Source: Pseudarthrobacter enclensis
GTDB taxonomy: Bacteria > Actinomycetota > Actinomycetes > Actinomycetales > Micrococcaceae
Direction: 5' to 3'
Assembly: GCF_001457025.1 (NCBI RefSeq)
Contig: NZ_KQ758608.1
Span: forward strand, 1-64,000
Length of the DNA stretch: 64,000 bases
The notes beneath the pieces are model-generated. The model was not told the origin of the DNA, searched no databases, and saw only the letters and a program-made list of their open reading frames with translations. The translations under genes were made by a program, and so were the position numbers. Shown here piece by piece: positions 1 to 7,729 of the stretch (positions are counted from its first letter, which is position 1; each line of letters starts with the position of its first letter).

Positions 1-96
1 AGCAGGCAAAAAACAACCGGGGGGAGACGGGGAGCTGGCCGGTCACCTGAGCCGCCCCACCCACCCACTTCTCGGACAAGAAGGAGCACCACCAAA

Positions 97-1449
97 ATGA
101 ACGCAACACCCACACTGGAAATGCTCGACCCGGCAACCCTGACCGTCGACGTCAACGTCCGGAAAGACGCCGCCCTGACCACGGATTTCGTGGCCAGCAT
201 CGCCGAACACGGCGTAATGGAACCGGTGATCGCCCACCGCAAGGAAGACGGAACCGTGCACGTGCTGATGGGCCAACGCCGCACCCGCGCCGCCGTCGAA
301 GCCGAACGGCCCCTGATCCCGGTCATGATCATCGACAGCCCGGAGGAGGCCGAGCGCATCGTCACGCAGGTAGTGGAGAACATCCAGCGCGCTGAACTGA
401 CCGAAGCCGACGAAGCCGACGCCTACCACCAGCTGTCCCTCATCGGCGTTTCGGCCGCCGCGATCGCTAAAAAGACCGGACGGACAAAGACCACCGTCGA
501 GTCCGCTCTCAAAGCCAAGTCCACCGAGACCGGAGCCGCCGCCCTGGGCAAGGGCTACACCATCGAAGAAGCCCTGATTCTCGCGGAATTTGAGTCAGAT
601 GAGGACGCCACCGCCGAGCTCGAATCGGTCATCATGGACGAACCCGACATGCTCCTGCACGTCACCCAGCAGCTCCGTGACAAGCGCGACCGCGCCGCCG
701 CGCTGGCCGCTCTCACCGCCGAACTGGAAGCGGCCGGCACGATCGTTGTTCCCGAATGCGGGTACGGAGAGGACAGCGAAACACTCCGGGTTAGCTCCCT
801 GAAAAGGGCAGACGGGGAACCAGCCACCGATGAGGACGGAAACGCCGTCTACATCGCGACGGACTATCGCGGCGAACACTCCACCGTCGCCGTCGTCACC
901 GGCTGGAAAGATTTGGGTTTCACGCTCCGCTACTACAGCGGCTACGGCACCTCATCGGCCCCCAAAGGCCCCATGACCGAGGAACAGAAAGCCGAACGGA
1001 AGACCCTGATCGAGAACAACAAGCTCATGCAGTCCGCGACTACGGTACGCCGCGAATGGGTCAAAAACCTGCTGGCCAAGAAACAGCCGCCCAAGGGCTG
1101 GCAGTACTTCACCGTCCACGCGATCACCCACCACCCCGAAACCGCCAGCGGTTACGACGGCGAGGTGGCGGCCGAGATGGCTGGCGCGAAGATTGAAGGG
1201 TCGAAGACGTGGGGATGGAACCCGCTCCGCACCCACGTCGCCAAGTCAGCCGCACGTCCCGAGGTTTCGCTTCTCGCGCTGGTCTGCGCCGGATACGAAA
1301 AGACCATCGCCAAGGACTCATGGCGGTCCCCATCCCAAGCCCACCGGGACTACCTGAACCAGCTCGTCCTCTGGGGCTACACCGCCAGCGAGGTTGAACA
1401 GATCATCATCGGCAGCGGCCAACCGACCGAGGAAGAATCGGCAGCATAA
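97..1449 (+). CDS. ParB/RepB/Spo0J-type partition or nucleoid protein
   Basis: This 450-residue protein begins with a ParB/Srx fold. Residues about 10-110 carry the GQRRTRAA segment that matches the conserved GxxRR nucleotide-binding box of ParB, followed by an ENIQRAELTEADEA stretch and an HTH-like segment near residues 120-150 (AIAKKTGRTKTTVESALK). ParB proteins bind centromere sites and load as CTP-dependent clamps for plasmid or chromosome segregation. The C-terminal half is long, has no recognised domain and is unlike canonical ParB dimerisation ends. No parA lies beside it in this window, so it may be a ParB-like regulator rather than a partition protein. The start is supported by AAGGAG about 11 bases upstream of the ATG. 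Confidence 0.85.
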   Translation: MNATPTLEMLDPATLTVDVNVRKDAALTTDFVASIAEHGVMEPVIAHRKEDGTVHVLMGQRRTRAAVEAERPLIPVMIIDSPEEAERIVTQVVENIQRAELTEADEADAYHQLSLIGVSAAAIAKKTGRTKTTVESALKAKSTETGAAALGKGYTIEEALILAEFESDEDATAELESVIMDEPDMLLHVTQQLRDKRDRAAALAALTAELEAAGTIVVPECGYGEDSETLRVSSLKRADGEPATDEDGNAVYIATDYRGEHSTVAVVTGWKDLGFTLRYYSGYGTSSAPKGPMTEEQKAERKTLIENNKLMQSATTVRREWVKNLLAKKQPPKGWQYFTVHAITHHPETASGYDGEVAAEMAGAKIEGSKTWGWNPLRTHVAKSAARPEVSLLALVCAGYEKTIAKDSWRSPSQAHRDYLNQLVLWGYTASEVEQIIIGSGQPTEEESAA

Positions 1450-1683
1450 AACCCCTTGCCGGGCGGAAGCGAACGCCGCCCGGCAAGGCCCCCGGCCACT
1501 CATCATCCGAGGGCCAGGAACTTTCCAGAAGTCGGGCGGTCCGCCGCCCGGTGCGAACCACAGCAGCTACTCACCAGCGGCGGACCGCCGTTCACGCAAG
1601 ACCCGCAATCCATGCCACCGTGGCGCGCTGCACCTGCAGCGGCTGGTAGAGTTGCCACCAGATTTCCTTTGTCCGAGGAGAGC

Positions 1684-1712
1684 AAAAAGGGCCGGCTATG
1701 CCGGCCCTTTTT
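1684..1712. terminator. Bidirectional intrinsic terminator
   Basis: There is a perfect 13-bp stem (1684-1696 with 1700-1712) and a 3-base TAT loop, with A5 on one flank and T5 on the other. It lies between the rightward parB-like gene and the leftward DUF2188 gene, so it can serve both. The rest of the 1450-1731 gap shows no gene. Confidence 0.85.
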
Positions 1713-1731
1713 GTGTCTGACACCCGGCTAC

Positions 1732-1959
1732 CTAGCCCGGGACGTTGCGCGGGTCGTTGCCGTAGCTGTTCTTCCCGGCGATCTGTCCGTCCTGGTTTTT
1801 GATGACGTGCTCGACCTTGTCAGCCTTCGCGGTGTCCCGGCCAACGGCGACCGCTTCGTCCTTGGTGCCGTACCCGGACCCGAACGCCCGGCCGGCGCCC
1901 TCGCGCTTGTTCTTCCACTCGCCGTTCTCGTAAAACGTCTCGATGTCACCCTGAGCCAC
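1732..1959 (-). CDS. DUF2188 family small protein
   Basis: A 75-residue protein with the features of DUF2188: an ENGEWKNKREGAGRA segment, a KDEAVAVGRDTAK helix and an IKNQDGQI strand near the end (a typical 'xxxDGxIxxxxSYG' finish). These small soluble proteins are common in actinobacteria and their function is unknown. Translation probably begins at GTG 1959, preceded by GGGAG. It is convergent with the parB-like gene and shares its terminator. Confidence 0.75.
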   Translation of the reverse strand: MAQGDIETFYENGEWKNKREGAGRAFGSGYGTKDEAVAVGRDTAKADKVEHVIKNQDGQIAGKNSYGNDPRNVPG

Positions 1960-2124
1960 TGCACACTCCCTCTGCCGATCGGTTCACTGACACCTGCCCC
2001 CGCCACTGCGGGGAAGCGGGAAAGCCCCGCACCACGAGTCAGTCATGCGGGGCCTCCCTTGGCAGCTGCTCCGCCGGATGGGGGACAGGCGGAGCAACTG
2101 CCACCAAACTAATAACAAGCATGC

Positions 2125-2817
2125 TTACTTTTCAAGCGGCGCGCCGGTGTCAGCACCCGGAAGCGGTTGTGGGCGCCTTCCGGGCCGGCGGCCCTGCCGC
2201 CAGCCCGGCAGCTCCGTATTCAGCCGTTGCTCCCGGTCCGGGCGGAGGGTCCTGTCCCGGTAGGTGATCCGTTGGCTGTGCAGCCACACCCCGAGCAGCC
2301 GCTCCTGCTCCGACGTTGCTTCTTTGTGGAGGGGCCAGTCGTTGCCGGCGGCCCGGTATGCGGCCAGTTCGGCGAAGCGCTGGTTCCAGAGCTGTTCGCG
2401 CTGCTCCTTCTGCCGCCGCGGGGTGTCCCAGCCCGGGATCTCCCGGAGCCCGTCCCGATAGGCGGGGGAGAGGGTCCCGTTCTGGGATTGCTGCCGCTTG
2501 GCCGCCAGCCAGGACTCCAGGGACCGCTCCCTCATGGACGCGGACTTGCTGCTCGGCAACCGGCCCTCCACCCGGTACAGGGCAACGATGTCGGCCACGT
2601 TTTTCAGGCCACGCTCATCCTGCTTCTTCGCAGGCCGCTGCACGGTCCTGGCATGCTCGCCCCGAAGGGACGGCTCCGCCCGGGCCGCGATCTGCAGGTG
2701 ATACCGCACCGTGGCCTCCGCCGCACCGGCAAGGACCGCGATCCGGGACACCGGCACACCCTGCCGGTACATCTGCACCCACTCCGGATCCGGCGCCCGC
2801 CGCCTCACCCCAGCCAT
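2125..2817 (-). CDS. Helicase-associated (HA) repeat protein
   Basis: The N-terminus (about residues 1-45) looks like an HTH: DPEWVQMYRQGVPVSRIAVL followed by ATVRYHL. Two helicase-associated repeats follow, recognisable by the pattern F/L-x2-Y...G-x-P...L-x2-WL-x2-QR...GL...L...GW (for example LGVWLHSQRITYRDRTLRP). HA repeats are winged-helix-like DNA-binding modules found on actinobacterial plasmids, often as free-standing proteins. I chose the internal ATG at 2817 because AAGGGGG lies 7-10 bases upstream; the open frame continues to 2892 without a better start. Its biological role is unknown. Confidence 0.7.
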   Translation of the reverse strand: MAGVRRRAPDPEWVQMYRQGVPVSRIAVLAGAAEATVRYHLQIAARAEPSLRGEHARTVQRPAKKQDERGLKNVADIVALYRVEGRLPSSKSASMRERSLESWLAAKRQQSQNGTLSPAYRDGLREIPGWDTPRRQKEQREQLWNQRFAELAAYRAAGNDWPLHKEATSEQERLLGVWLHSQRITYRDRTLRPDREQRLNTELPGWRQGRRPGRRPQPLPGADTGAPLEK

Positions 2818-2963
2818 ACAGCCGCCCCCTTCGCTGGCCCGTATGCCCCCGGGAACGTCCCGGACTGTGCCCGATGTCAGGCTACCCGCCAACCGATCCC
2901 AAACTACGGCGCCGGTCGGGGTGCTGGAGCTTGGAGCTGGGCGGGTTCGGGCAGAATGGGCTC

Positions 2964-3668
2964 ATGTGCGGCCGATACGTGATGTCCAAAGCCACCGGAG
3001 ACCTGCTCAGCGCCTTTGAGGCCAAAGAGGTCGAAGGCACCCCGCCCCCGCCGAGCTGGAACGTCGCCCCCACCCAGGACGTGCCGATCGTGGCTGAACG
3101 CCTGGACGAAGGCACCCTGGACCGGCACCTGCTCGTGGCCCACTGGGGCCTCGTGCCGTCCTGGGCCAAGGACATCAAAATCGGCAACAAGCTCATCAAC
3201 GCCCGCAGCGAATCAATCCTCGAGAAGCCCTCGTTCCGGAAGGCCGCGGTGAAGCGCAGATGCCTGGTTCCGGCCGAGGGCTACTACGAATGGCAGAAAA
3301 CCGACGACGGGAAGAAGATCCCGAACTACCTCTATTCGGAGCAGGATGAGCTGCTGGCTTTCGCCGGCCTCTACGAATGGTGGGCAGACCCCACCGTGCC
3401 CGAAGACGACCCGGGGAAGTGGCTGCTCAGCTGCACCGTCCTCACCACCACCACCCAGGACACGCTCGGCCACATCCACGACCGGTCACCGGTCATCATC
3501 CCCCGCGACCGCATCAATGAATGGCTCGACCCGGACCTGGCCGACAAAAACGACGTCCAGCACCTCCTCGACACCCTGCCCGACCCCGTCCTCACGCCAC
3601 GGATCGTCAGCACCCGCGTCAACAGCGTCCGCAACAACGGCCCCGAACTCATCGAACCCGCCCAATAA
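2964..3668 (+). CDS. SRAP/HMCES-family abasic-site protein
   Basis: A 234-residue SOS-response-associated peptidase-fold protein. It starts MCGRY, so the catalytic Cys2 is exposed after Met removal. SRAP landmarks follow in order: WNVAPTQ (Asn), WGLVPSWAK, NARSE with the catalytic Glu, RCLVPAEGYYEW, and HDRSPV near the end with the conserved His. HMCES/YedK proteins form a stable thiazolidine crosslink with abasic sites in single-stranded DNA, shielding them. Presence on a mobile element fits protection of ssDNA during transfer or replication. The longer in-frame ORF from 2316 runs antisense to the HA gene and is not credible upstream of MCGRY. Confidence 0.92.
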   Translation: MCGRYVMSKATGDLLSAFEAKEVEGTPPPPSWNVAPTQDVPIVAERLDEGTLDRHLLVAHWGLVPSWAKDIKIGNKLINARSESILEKPSFRKAAVKRRCLVPAEGYYEWQKTDDGKKIPNYLYSEQDELLAFAGLYEWWADPTVPEDDPGKWLLSCTVLTTTTQDTLGHIHDRSPVIIPRDRINEWLDPDLADKNDVQHLLDTLPDPVLTPRIVSTRVNSVRNNGPELIEPAQ

Positions 3669-4036
3669 GACGCACATCCCACTGAGGCACGGGCGGGGCC
3701 GCACCTCTGCGCGAAGGGAGGCTGGCGCAGTCGGCAGGGTTTCCCATGGACCAGGACCGCCGCCGCCGACCCACCCATGCCGCTGGCCGGGTTTCTTTCA
3801 GCAGGGACGGCACATTGCTCAACCGGGCCACCCCAGGCAGTTATGGAACCTTCACGCCGTGGAAGGCATTTCAGGCACCGGGGGGCTGCCGCCGTGGGGC
3901 ACCCGGGGGGATGACCACAGTCGCCGGCGGCGACCATCACCGCCACCCAAACGCCGTGCCGGCGTGCCCGAGACCTCAGCACCACAGCGACAAAAATGTT
4001 CCAAGAAATGCCTAGAATACAAGGCAAGACCGCTGT
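3669..4036. other. Intergenic stretch without a recognisable gene
   Basis: About 370 bases follow the SRAP gene. Several short open frames exist on both strands but none has a convincing start signal or recognisable protein. The right-hand part (about 3990-4065) is AT-richer than the surroundings and contains two TAGAAT hexamers (4013 and 4057), so it probably holds the promoter of the nrdH-ssb unit. Confidence 0.5.
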
Positions 4037-4052
4037 TCATTCAGTTGAATGA
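4037..4052. promoter_or_regulatory. Palindromic operator candidate upstream of nrdH-ssb
   Basis: TCATTCA-GT-TGAATGA is a perfect 7-bp inverted repeat, followed 4 bases later by a TAGAAT -10-like hexamer. The half-site resembles the TGAATCA palindrome upstream of the recombinase module at 20833. No regulator is assigned. Confidence 0.4.
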
Positions 4053-4120
4053 TTGTTAGAATGGAAGTAGCAGGACAGCAGCCGAACGGAACTTTTTTGA
4101 TACGAAACCAGGTACTGAAC

Positions 4121-4387
4121 ATGACTGCTTCACTCACCGCTTTCACGGTTTACACCAAGCCCGATTGCAGCAATTGTGAGAAGACGAAGGACTACTTCGA
4201 CTCCAAGGGCATCACCTACACGGCCGTCGATATCACAGAAGTCCCAGCGGCCCTGGAGTACATCACTGCAGAACTGGGATACTCCCAGGCGCCCGTGGTC
4301 GTGAACAACTCCGATGACCAGGACCACTGGTCCGGCCTGCGCCGCGACAAGCTCGTCCATGCGGCCATGACCCACAAGGCAGCGTGA
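4121..4387 (+). CDS. nrdH: NrdH-like glutaredoxin/redoxin
   Basis: An 88-residue thioredoxin-fold protein. The CxxC redox centre is CSNC at residues 16-19 within FTVYTKPDCSNC. A cis-Pro region (SQAPVVV) and a WSGLRRDKL end follow, as in NrdH, which passes electrons from thioredoxin reductase to class Ib ribonucleotide reductase. No nrdE/nrdF/nrdI lies nearby, so it may serve another reductase or the chromosomal enzyme. The start is set at the ATG giving the usual family length, although the ORF is open back to 4049 and the ribosome site is weak. The stop overlaps the GTG of the following reading frame (GTGA). Confidence 0.85.
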   Translation: MTASLTAFTVYTKPDCSNCEKTKDYFDSKGITYTAVDITEVPAALEYITAELGYSQAPVVVNNSDDQDHWSGLRRDKLVHAAMTHKAA

Positions 4388-4773
4388 GGACCGTGACCCC
4401 TCTGCGGCCGGTCGTCGGATACAAACTCAGCCCACGGATTCCGTTGGAGGTTGACCTGTTCCGGCAGGTCAACCCCAGCGGCAGGATCTACCCCGACGTT
4501 GCGGAACCCGAGTTTGTGGAACCCGTCATTGTTGAACCCTGTGCTGAGAACCTCTACGACGGCTACGCCGTCCCGGACCGTGATGGGGATGACCGGTTCT
4601 TGGAGGCGATCCACCGCGGCCTGATCGGGCAGGACGGGCCCTGGGACGCACACACTGCGAACCAGTACCAGCCCAACGACCTCACCCACGACGAATCGGG
4701 TGGAACCGGGCCTCAGAACGAACCCACACCGGACACCGAGAACATCATCAGCACACGAGGAAAAGGAACCATC
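4384..4773 (+). other. In-frame upstream extension of the ssb reading frame
   Basis: From a GTG overlapping the nrdH stop, an open frame of 130 codons runs without a stop directly into Ssb. Its translation is acidic and Pro/Glu-rich (for example PDVAEPEFVEPVIVEP) with no recognised domain. It could be a separate translated leader fused to Ssb, or a 5' region that is merely open in a GC-rich genome. The strong ribosome site just before 4774 argues that ordinary Ssb is made from the internal ATG. Confidence 0.4.
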
Positions 4774-5208
4774 ATGGCCGGCGAAACCACGATCACTGTC
4801 ATTGGAAACCTGACATCAGATCCAGAGCTGCGGTTCACTCCGGTTTCCCGTGAGTTCGGTAAAACTGAAGGTACTCCGGTCGCGAACTTCACCATTGCAT
4901 CCACTCCCAGAACGTTTGATGCCCAGGCAAAGAAGTGGAAGGACGGGGAGACTCTCTTCCTTCGGTCCACGGTATGGCGCGAAGTGGCAGAGCACGTCGC
5001 AGCCTCGCTGACCAAGGGCAGCCGCGTCGTCGCCAGCGGCCGGCTCAAGCCCCGCACCTACGAAACCAAAACGGGGGAGACACGCACTGTGATCGAGTTC
5101 GAGGTCGACGAGATCGGGCTCTCCCTGCGTTACACCGCAGTTTCCCGTGGGTTCAGCAAAGCTGAAGGGTCTTCCGCCGGGAACTCAAGTGTTCCTACCT
5201 CAGCGTAG
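4774..5208 (+). CDS. ssb: Single-stranded DNA-binding protein with altered loop and no acidic tip
   Basis: A 144-residue OB-fold Ssb: ITVIGNLTSDPELRF, VANFTIASTPRTFD, LFLRSTVWREVAEHVA and KGSRVVASGRLKPRTYE are all characteristic. It coats single-stranded DNA during replication and conjugative transfer. The ATG at 4774 is preceded by GAGGAAAAGG. Two oddities are visible. The loop after ELRFTP contains about eight extra residues (VSREFGKTEG), and the protein ends soon after a second version of that insert (VSRGFSKAEG), with no disordered tail and no DDDxPF-type tip. It may therefore be C-terminally truncated; see the 8909 gene and the findings. Confidence 0.88.
   Translation: MAGETTITVIGNLTSDPELRFTPVSREFGKTEGTPVANFTIASTPRTFDAQAKKWKDGETLFLRSTVWREVAEHVAASLTKGSRVVASGRLKPRTYETKTGETRTVIEFEVDEIGLSLRYTAVSRGFSKAEGSSAGNSSVPTSA
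4837..5190 (+). repeat. Imperfect direct repeat pair inside ssb
   Basis: About 45 bases starting near 4843 recur with roughly three-quarters identity starting near 5139; the core around TTTCCCGTG/GTTC/CTGAAGG is nearly unchanged. The first copy is bracketed by an exact 8-base direct repeat, ACTCCGGT at 4837-4844 and 4873-4880, spaced exactly 36 bases (12 codons). This looks like a short in-frame insertion. Confidence 0.65.
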
Positions 5209-5219
5209 AGGGTAGGAAC
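5191..5219 (+). terminator. Hairpin at the ssb 3' end
   Basis: There is a perfect 9-bp stem (GTTCCTACC at 5191-5199 with GGTAGGAAC at 5211-5219) whose loop contains the ssb stop codon. No T-run follows, so termination is plausible but not proven. Confidence 0.4.
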
Positions 5220-5305
5220 CCTTGGGTTTGGGGCGGTTGTGGGGCATTGCGGTCACGGTTCAGTGTCTGCGAGCACGATTGACGCAGCTCGTCGTGGTCA
5301 AGGCG

Positions 5306-5527
5306 CTAAGGCCCTTCCACATTCTCGAGCTCGTCTCCGAAAGGGTCGAGTCCGCGCTCCCTCAGAAAGTCTTCGATAAAGCCGAACTCCGTCGCACTGA
5401 GTTCGGCCCCGACATCCCACGTCGAATCGCACTCGTCACAGCACTGCAGGACTTCACCCGTGGCTTTGACGCGGTATGTGACGACGCGGCCCTGCTCGCA
5501 CATCGGGCAAATGATGTAGACGCTCAT
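5306..5527 (-). CDS. Small zinc-ribbon protein, function unknown
   Basis: A 73-residue protein with a CPMC knuckle at residues 8-11 and CCDEC at about 29-33, separated by a strand-rich segment (VVTYRVKATGEVLQ). This is a treble-clef/zinc-ribbon layout of the sort seen in small actinobacterial nucleic-acid-associated proteins. The acidic C-terminus (FGDELENVEG) has no recognised domain. It lies downstream of the recombinase module, on the same strand and separated by 156 bases, and could belong to that element or be a neighbouring gene. Confidence 0.6.
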   Translation of the reverse strand: MSVYIICPMCEQGRVVTYRVKATGEVLQCCDECDSTWDVGAELSATEFGFIEDFLRERGLDPFGDELENVEGP

Positions 5528-5683
5528 AGGGCCAGGGAAGCACTGACAAGCGGGCTCGTGCCATGTGAAGCAACCATCGTGACCCTAGTTTTGTCGGTAA
5601 TACCAAATCGCTTTCCCATTGAAACAAGATACGTGTTGGTGCGCGACCTACCAATTGGGGCCAAGCCTTGTGGCGTGACAGGT

Positions 5684-7408
5684 TCAATGGTTACGGAGGT
5701 CCGGGTGGGTCAGGATGGCGGAGTAGCGGGCCGCACCGGGAATGCTGAGCCCGAACATGTCGCAGAGCCGTCGGATGTCGCCGCCGTTTGCGTGCAGTTC
5801 ATGGAGGATCCGGTCCTCGCGAATCTCCTGGACGGTCATGCCCATGGACGTGTTGATCCACGCAATGCCAACGGGGGAGTAGTCCAAGGCTGTGCGTCGG
5901 CTGATGAACAGATGAGGGTTGGTCGTCTTGGGCCATCGCTTTTCACGGTAGGCCAGCCATGCGGCCAGTCGGTCCCGGACGGGTTGGGCGAGCGGGATGA
6001 CCCGTTGGTCTACGTGCAGTCGACCGTCGTGGATGTCAGTCAGTTGGAGCTTGCGCACTTGACCGGACCGGAGTCCCTGGAAGGCAACAATCGCTGTGAC
6101 TGCTGCGCGGGCTGGATCCGTGGAGTTGATGGCCTCACGCAGCGCGGAAGCGGGCAGGGGCATGGGTTGGCGGGTCTCGTGGGTGCCGGTGCGTATCGAC
6201 CCGATGGGATTGAAGAAGATGACCCGGTGGGCCTTGAGGACCCGGAACAGGCATCGCAGTCCTTGCCCCATGGTGGCGCGCGGATTGCCGGAGCCGGGAA
6301 GGACTTCTCTAACGTCGTCTGTGCTGATTTCGCGGAGGGTGGTGTGTCCGGCCGCTGCCCAGGCGTTCAGGGCAGGGAGCGACCACCGCAGGTACAAGCG
6401 AATGGTCTGCTCCGACCGGGGTTTACTGCGCGGTGGAGTCATGCTGCCGTGGGTCATGACCACGTACCAACGGCCCAGCTCATGGCGCATTTGTTCGGGA
6501 AGCCCGGCGATGGCGGCGCTGAACCACTTGTCGACGGCCGGTTCACGGTCGTCCTCGAGCAGCCCGGCCGCATCGCAAACCTCCAGCAACCGCAAAGTGT
6601 TCGTTCCAACTTGCTGCAGTTCAAGAATGTCAGTGGCGCGCAGAGGCGCCCCTGGGGTGTCCTGCAGGCCAAGGGCGACGGCAAGTCCGCGGCGGACGAT
6701 TTTGGTCGCTGTCAGGCTCCATCCGTGCTTTTCCGCGTAGTCGAGGACGAACGCGTCCAAGAAGGCGCCCATCACAGGGTCGGGCGGGGCCGGGAAACCG
6801 AAGATGCGTCCTCGCTCCAGATCGCGTGCCGGTGCGGGAAAGAGCACCAGTTGCCGGTGGGCCACCGGTGCGAACACCAGGGCCGGTCCAGCCAGTGGTT
6901 GTTCCGTGCGGTGCCGTCGCGTGCCGCGTCGTTGTCCTGCGCTGGCATGGCGGAGGTTGGCGATGAAGAGTTGCTGGCCGAAGCGGTTGGCCTCGAGCAG
7001 ATCGGCCCCACCTTTCCGGCCTCCAGCGGCGAGGAACTGATGCCAGCAGAGTCTGCAGCCCTGATCGTCATTGACCGCAGCGTTCACGCCGCATGCCTTG
7101 CAGGTTCCTTGGGCGTACTTCGTTCGCCAGGCTTTGCACGCCTCGCAGAGCCAAGCGTGGATCCTGCCCACGCCCCAGGACTGGCAGTCCCGACACGCGG
7201 CCACGGGCTGAGGTGCGCTGCGGTGGCATTGATCGCACAGCCCTGCCGAGTAGTACCCTTCAGTTCGTCCGCATCGTCGACAGGGCGGCGGGACGAAGGG
7301 CCCGCCGGGCATGCAGTCGTAGCAGAACTTCGTCCGGCGCGGGTAGCTCCATGCGACTGGCCGCTGGTCACAGACACTGCACTGGCGGGGGCGGCTGGCC
7401 CCTCTCAT
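5684..7408 (-). CDS. Zinc-finger tyrosine-recombinase-like accessory protein (module 1)
   Basis: 574 residues from an ATG that overlaps the upstream HTH gene stop (ATGA). The first 160 residues hold several CxxC knuckles (CSVCDQ, CRRCG, CDQC, CRDC, CEAC, CKACG, CRLC), suggesting a DNA-binding zinc array. The C-terminal 200 residues resemble a tyrosine-recombinase catalytic domain: the first Arg survives in FQGLRSGQV and a terminal Tyr in ARYSAIL. The HxxR box has become QEIR and the GH box FGLS. It is therefore probably a degenerate partner rather than an active recombinase, comparable in size to TnpB of Tn554-type elements. The longer in-frame ORF to 7720 overlaps the HTH gene antisense-free and is not needed. 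Confidence 0.75.
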   Translation of the reverse strand: MRGASRPRQCSVCDQRPVAWSYPRRTKFCYDCMPGGPFVPPPCRRCGRTEGYYSAGLCDQCHRSAPQPVAACRDCQSWGVGRIHAWLCEACKAWRTKYAQGTCKACGVNAAVNDDQGCRLCWHQFLAAGGRKGGADLLEANRFGQQLFIANLRHASAGQRRGTRRHRTEQPLAGPALVFAPVAHRQLVLFPAPARDLERGRIFGFPAPPDPVMGAFLDAFVLDYAEKHGWSLTATKIVRRGLAVALGLQDTPGAPLRATDILELQQVGTNTLRLLEVCDAAGLLEDDREPAVDKWFSAAIAGLPEQMRHELGRWYVVMTHGSMTPPRSKPRSEQTIRLYLRWSLPALNAWAAAGHTTLREISTDDVREVLPGSGNPRATMGQGLRCLFRVLKAHRVIFFNPIGSIRTGTHETRQPMPLPASALREAINSTDPARAAVTAIVAFQGLRSGQVRKLQLTDIHDGRLHVDQRVIPLAQPVRDRLAAWLAYREKRWPKTTNPHLFISRRTALDYSPVGIAWINTSMGMTVQEIREDRILHELHANGGDIRRLCDMFGLSIPGAARYSAILTHPDLRNH

Positions 7409-7725
7409 ACCGGTGGCTTGGAACGGTTGCGACCGAGTCGTGGGACCACAGACGGGACCGCACCGCTCGATGATGCTTCGGCCAGTTTCGGCCGGGAAGC
7501 GGCTACCTTCTCTGGCTCGCAGATCAGCAACTCCGTGGGGGAGCAGTTCAGCACGGCGCAGATGACGTCCAGGTCTTCGAGCCGGATGGTGGTCGGTGTT
7601 CCGGTCCAGAGCCCGGACATCTTGCCGGTGCTGATCTCCAGTCCGGCGTCGGCAAGCCGGCGCCGCAGCTCGGTCGATTTCCAGATTCCCCGCTCTGCGG
7701 CGACCATTCGTAGGTTCCAACGCAT
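7405..7725 (-). CDS. XRE-type HTH protein of recombinase module 1
   Basis: A 106-residue Cro/CI-like HTH protein: the segment LRRRLADAGLEISTGKMSGLW, then TTIRLEDLDVICAVLNCSPTELLICE, matches the YozG/XRE small-regulator pattern. The start has AGGAGAG upstream, located inside the end of the recombinase gene, so the three genes are transcribed and translated together. The middle position in a recombinase-HTH-recombinase trio suggests it regulates or assists integration, as the small third protein does in Tn554-like elements; that role is inferred. Confidence 0.75.
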   Translation of the reverse strand: MRWNLRMVAAERGIWKSTELRRRLADAGLEISTGKMSGLWTGTPTTIRLEDLDVICAVLNCSPTELLICEPEKVAASRPKLAEASSSGAVPSVVPRLGRNRSKPPV

Positions 7726-7729
7726 CTTG

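Noticed and set aside
2167..2982. A 271-codon plus-strand frame over the HA-repeat gene
   Set aside because: It is Pro/Arg-rich, without a domain or start signal; the minus-strand frame has clear HA repeats.
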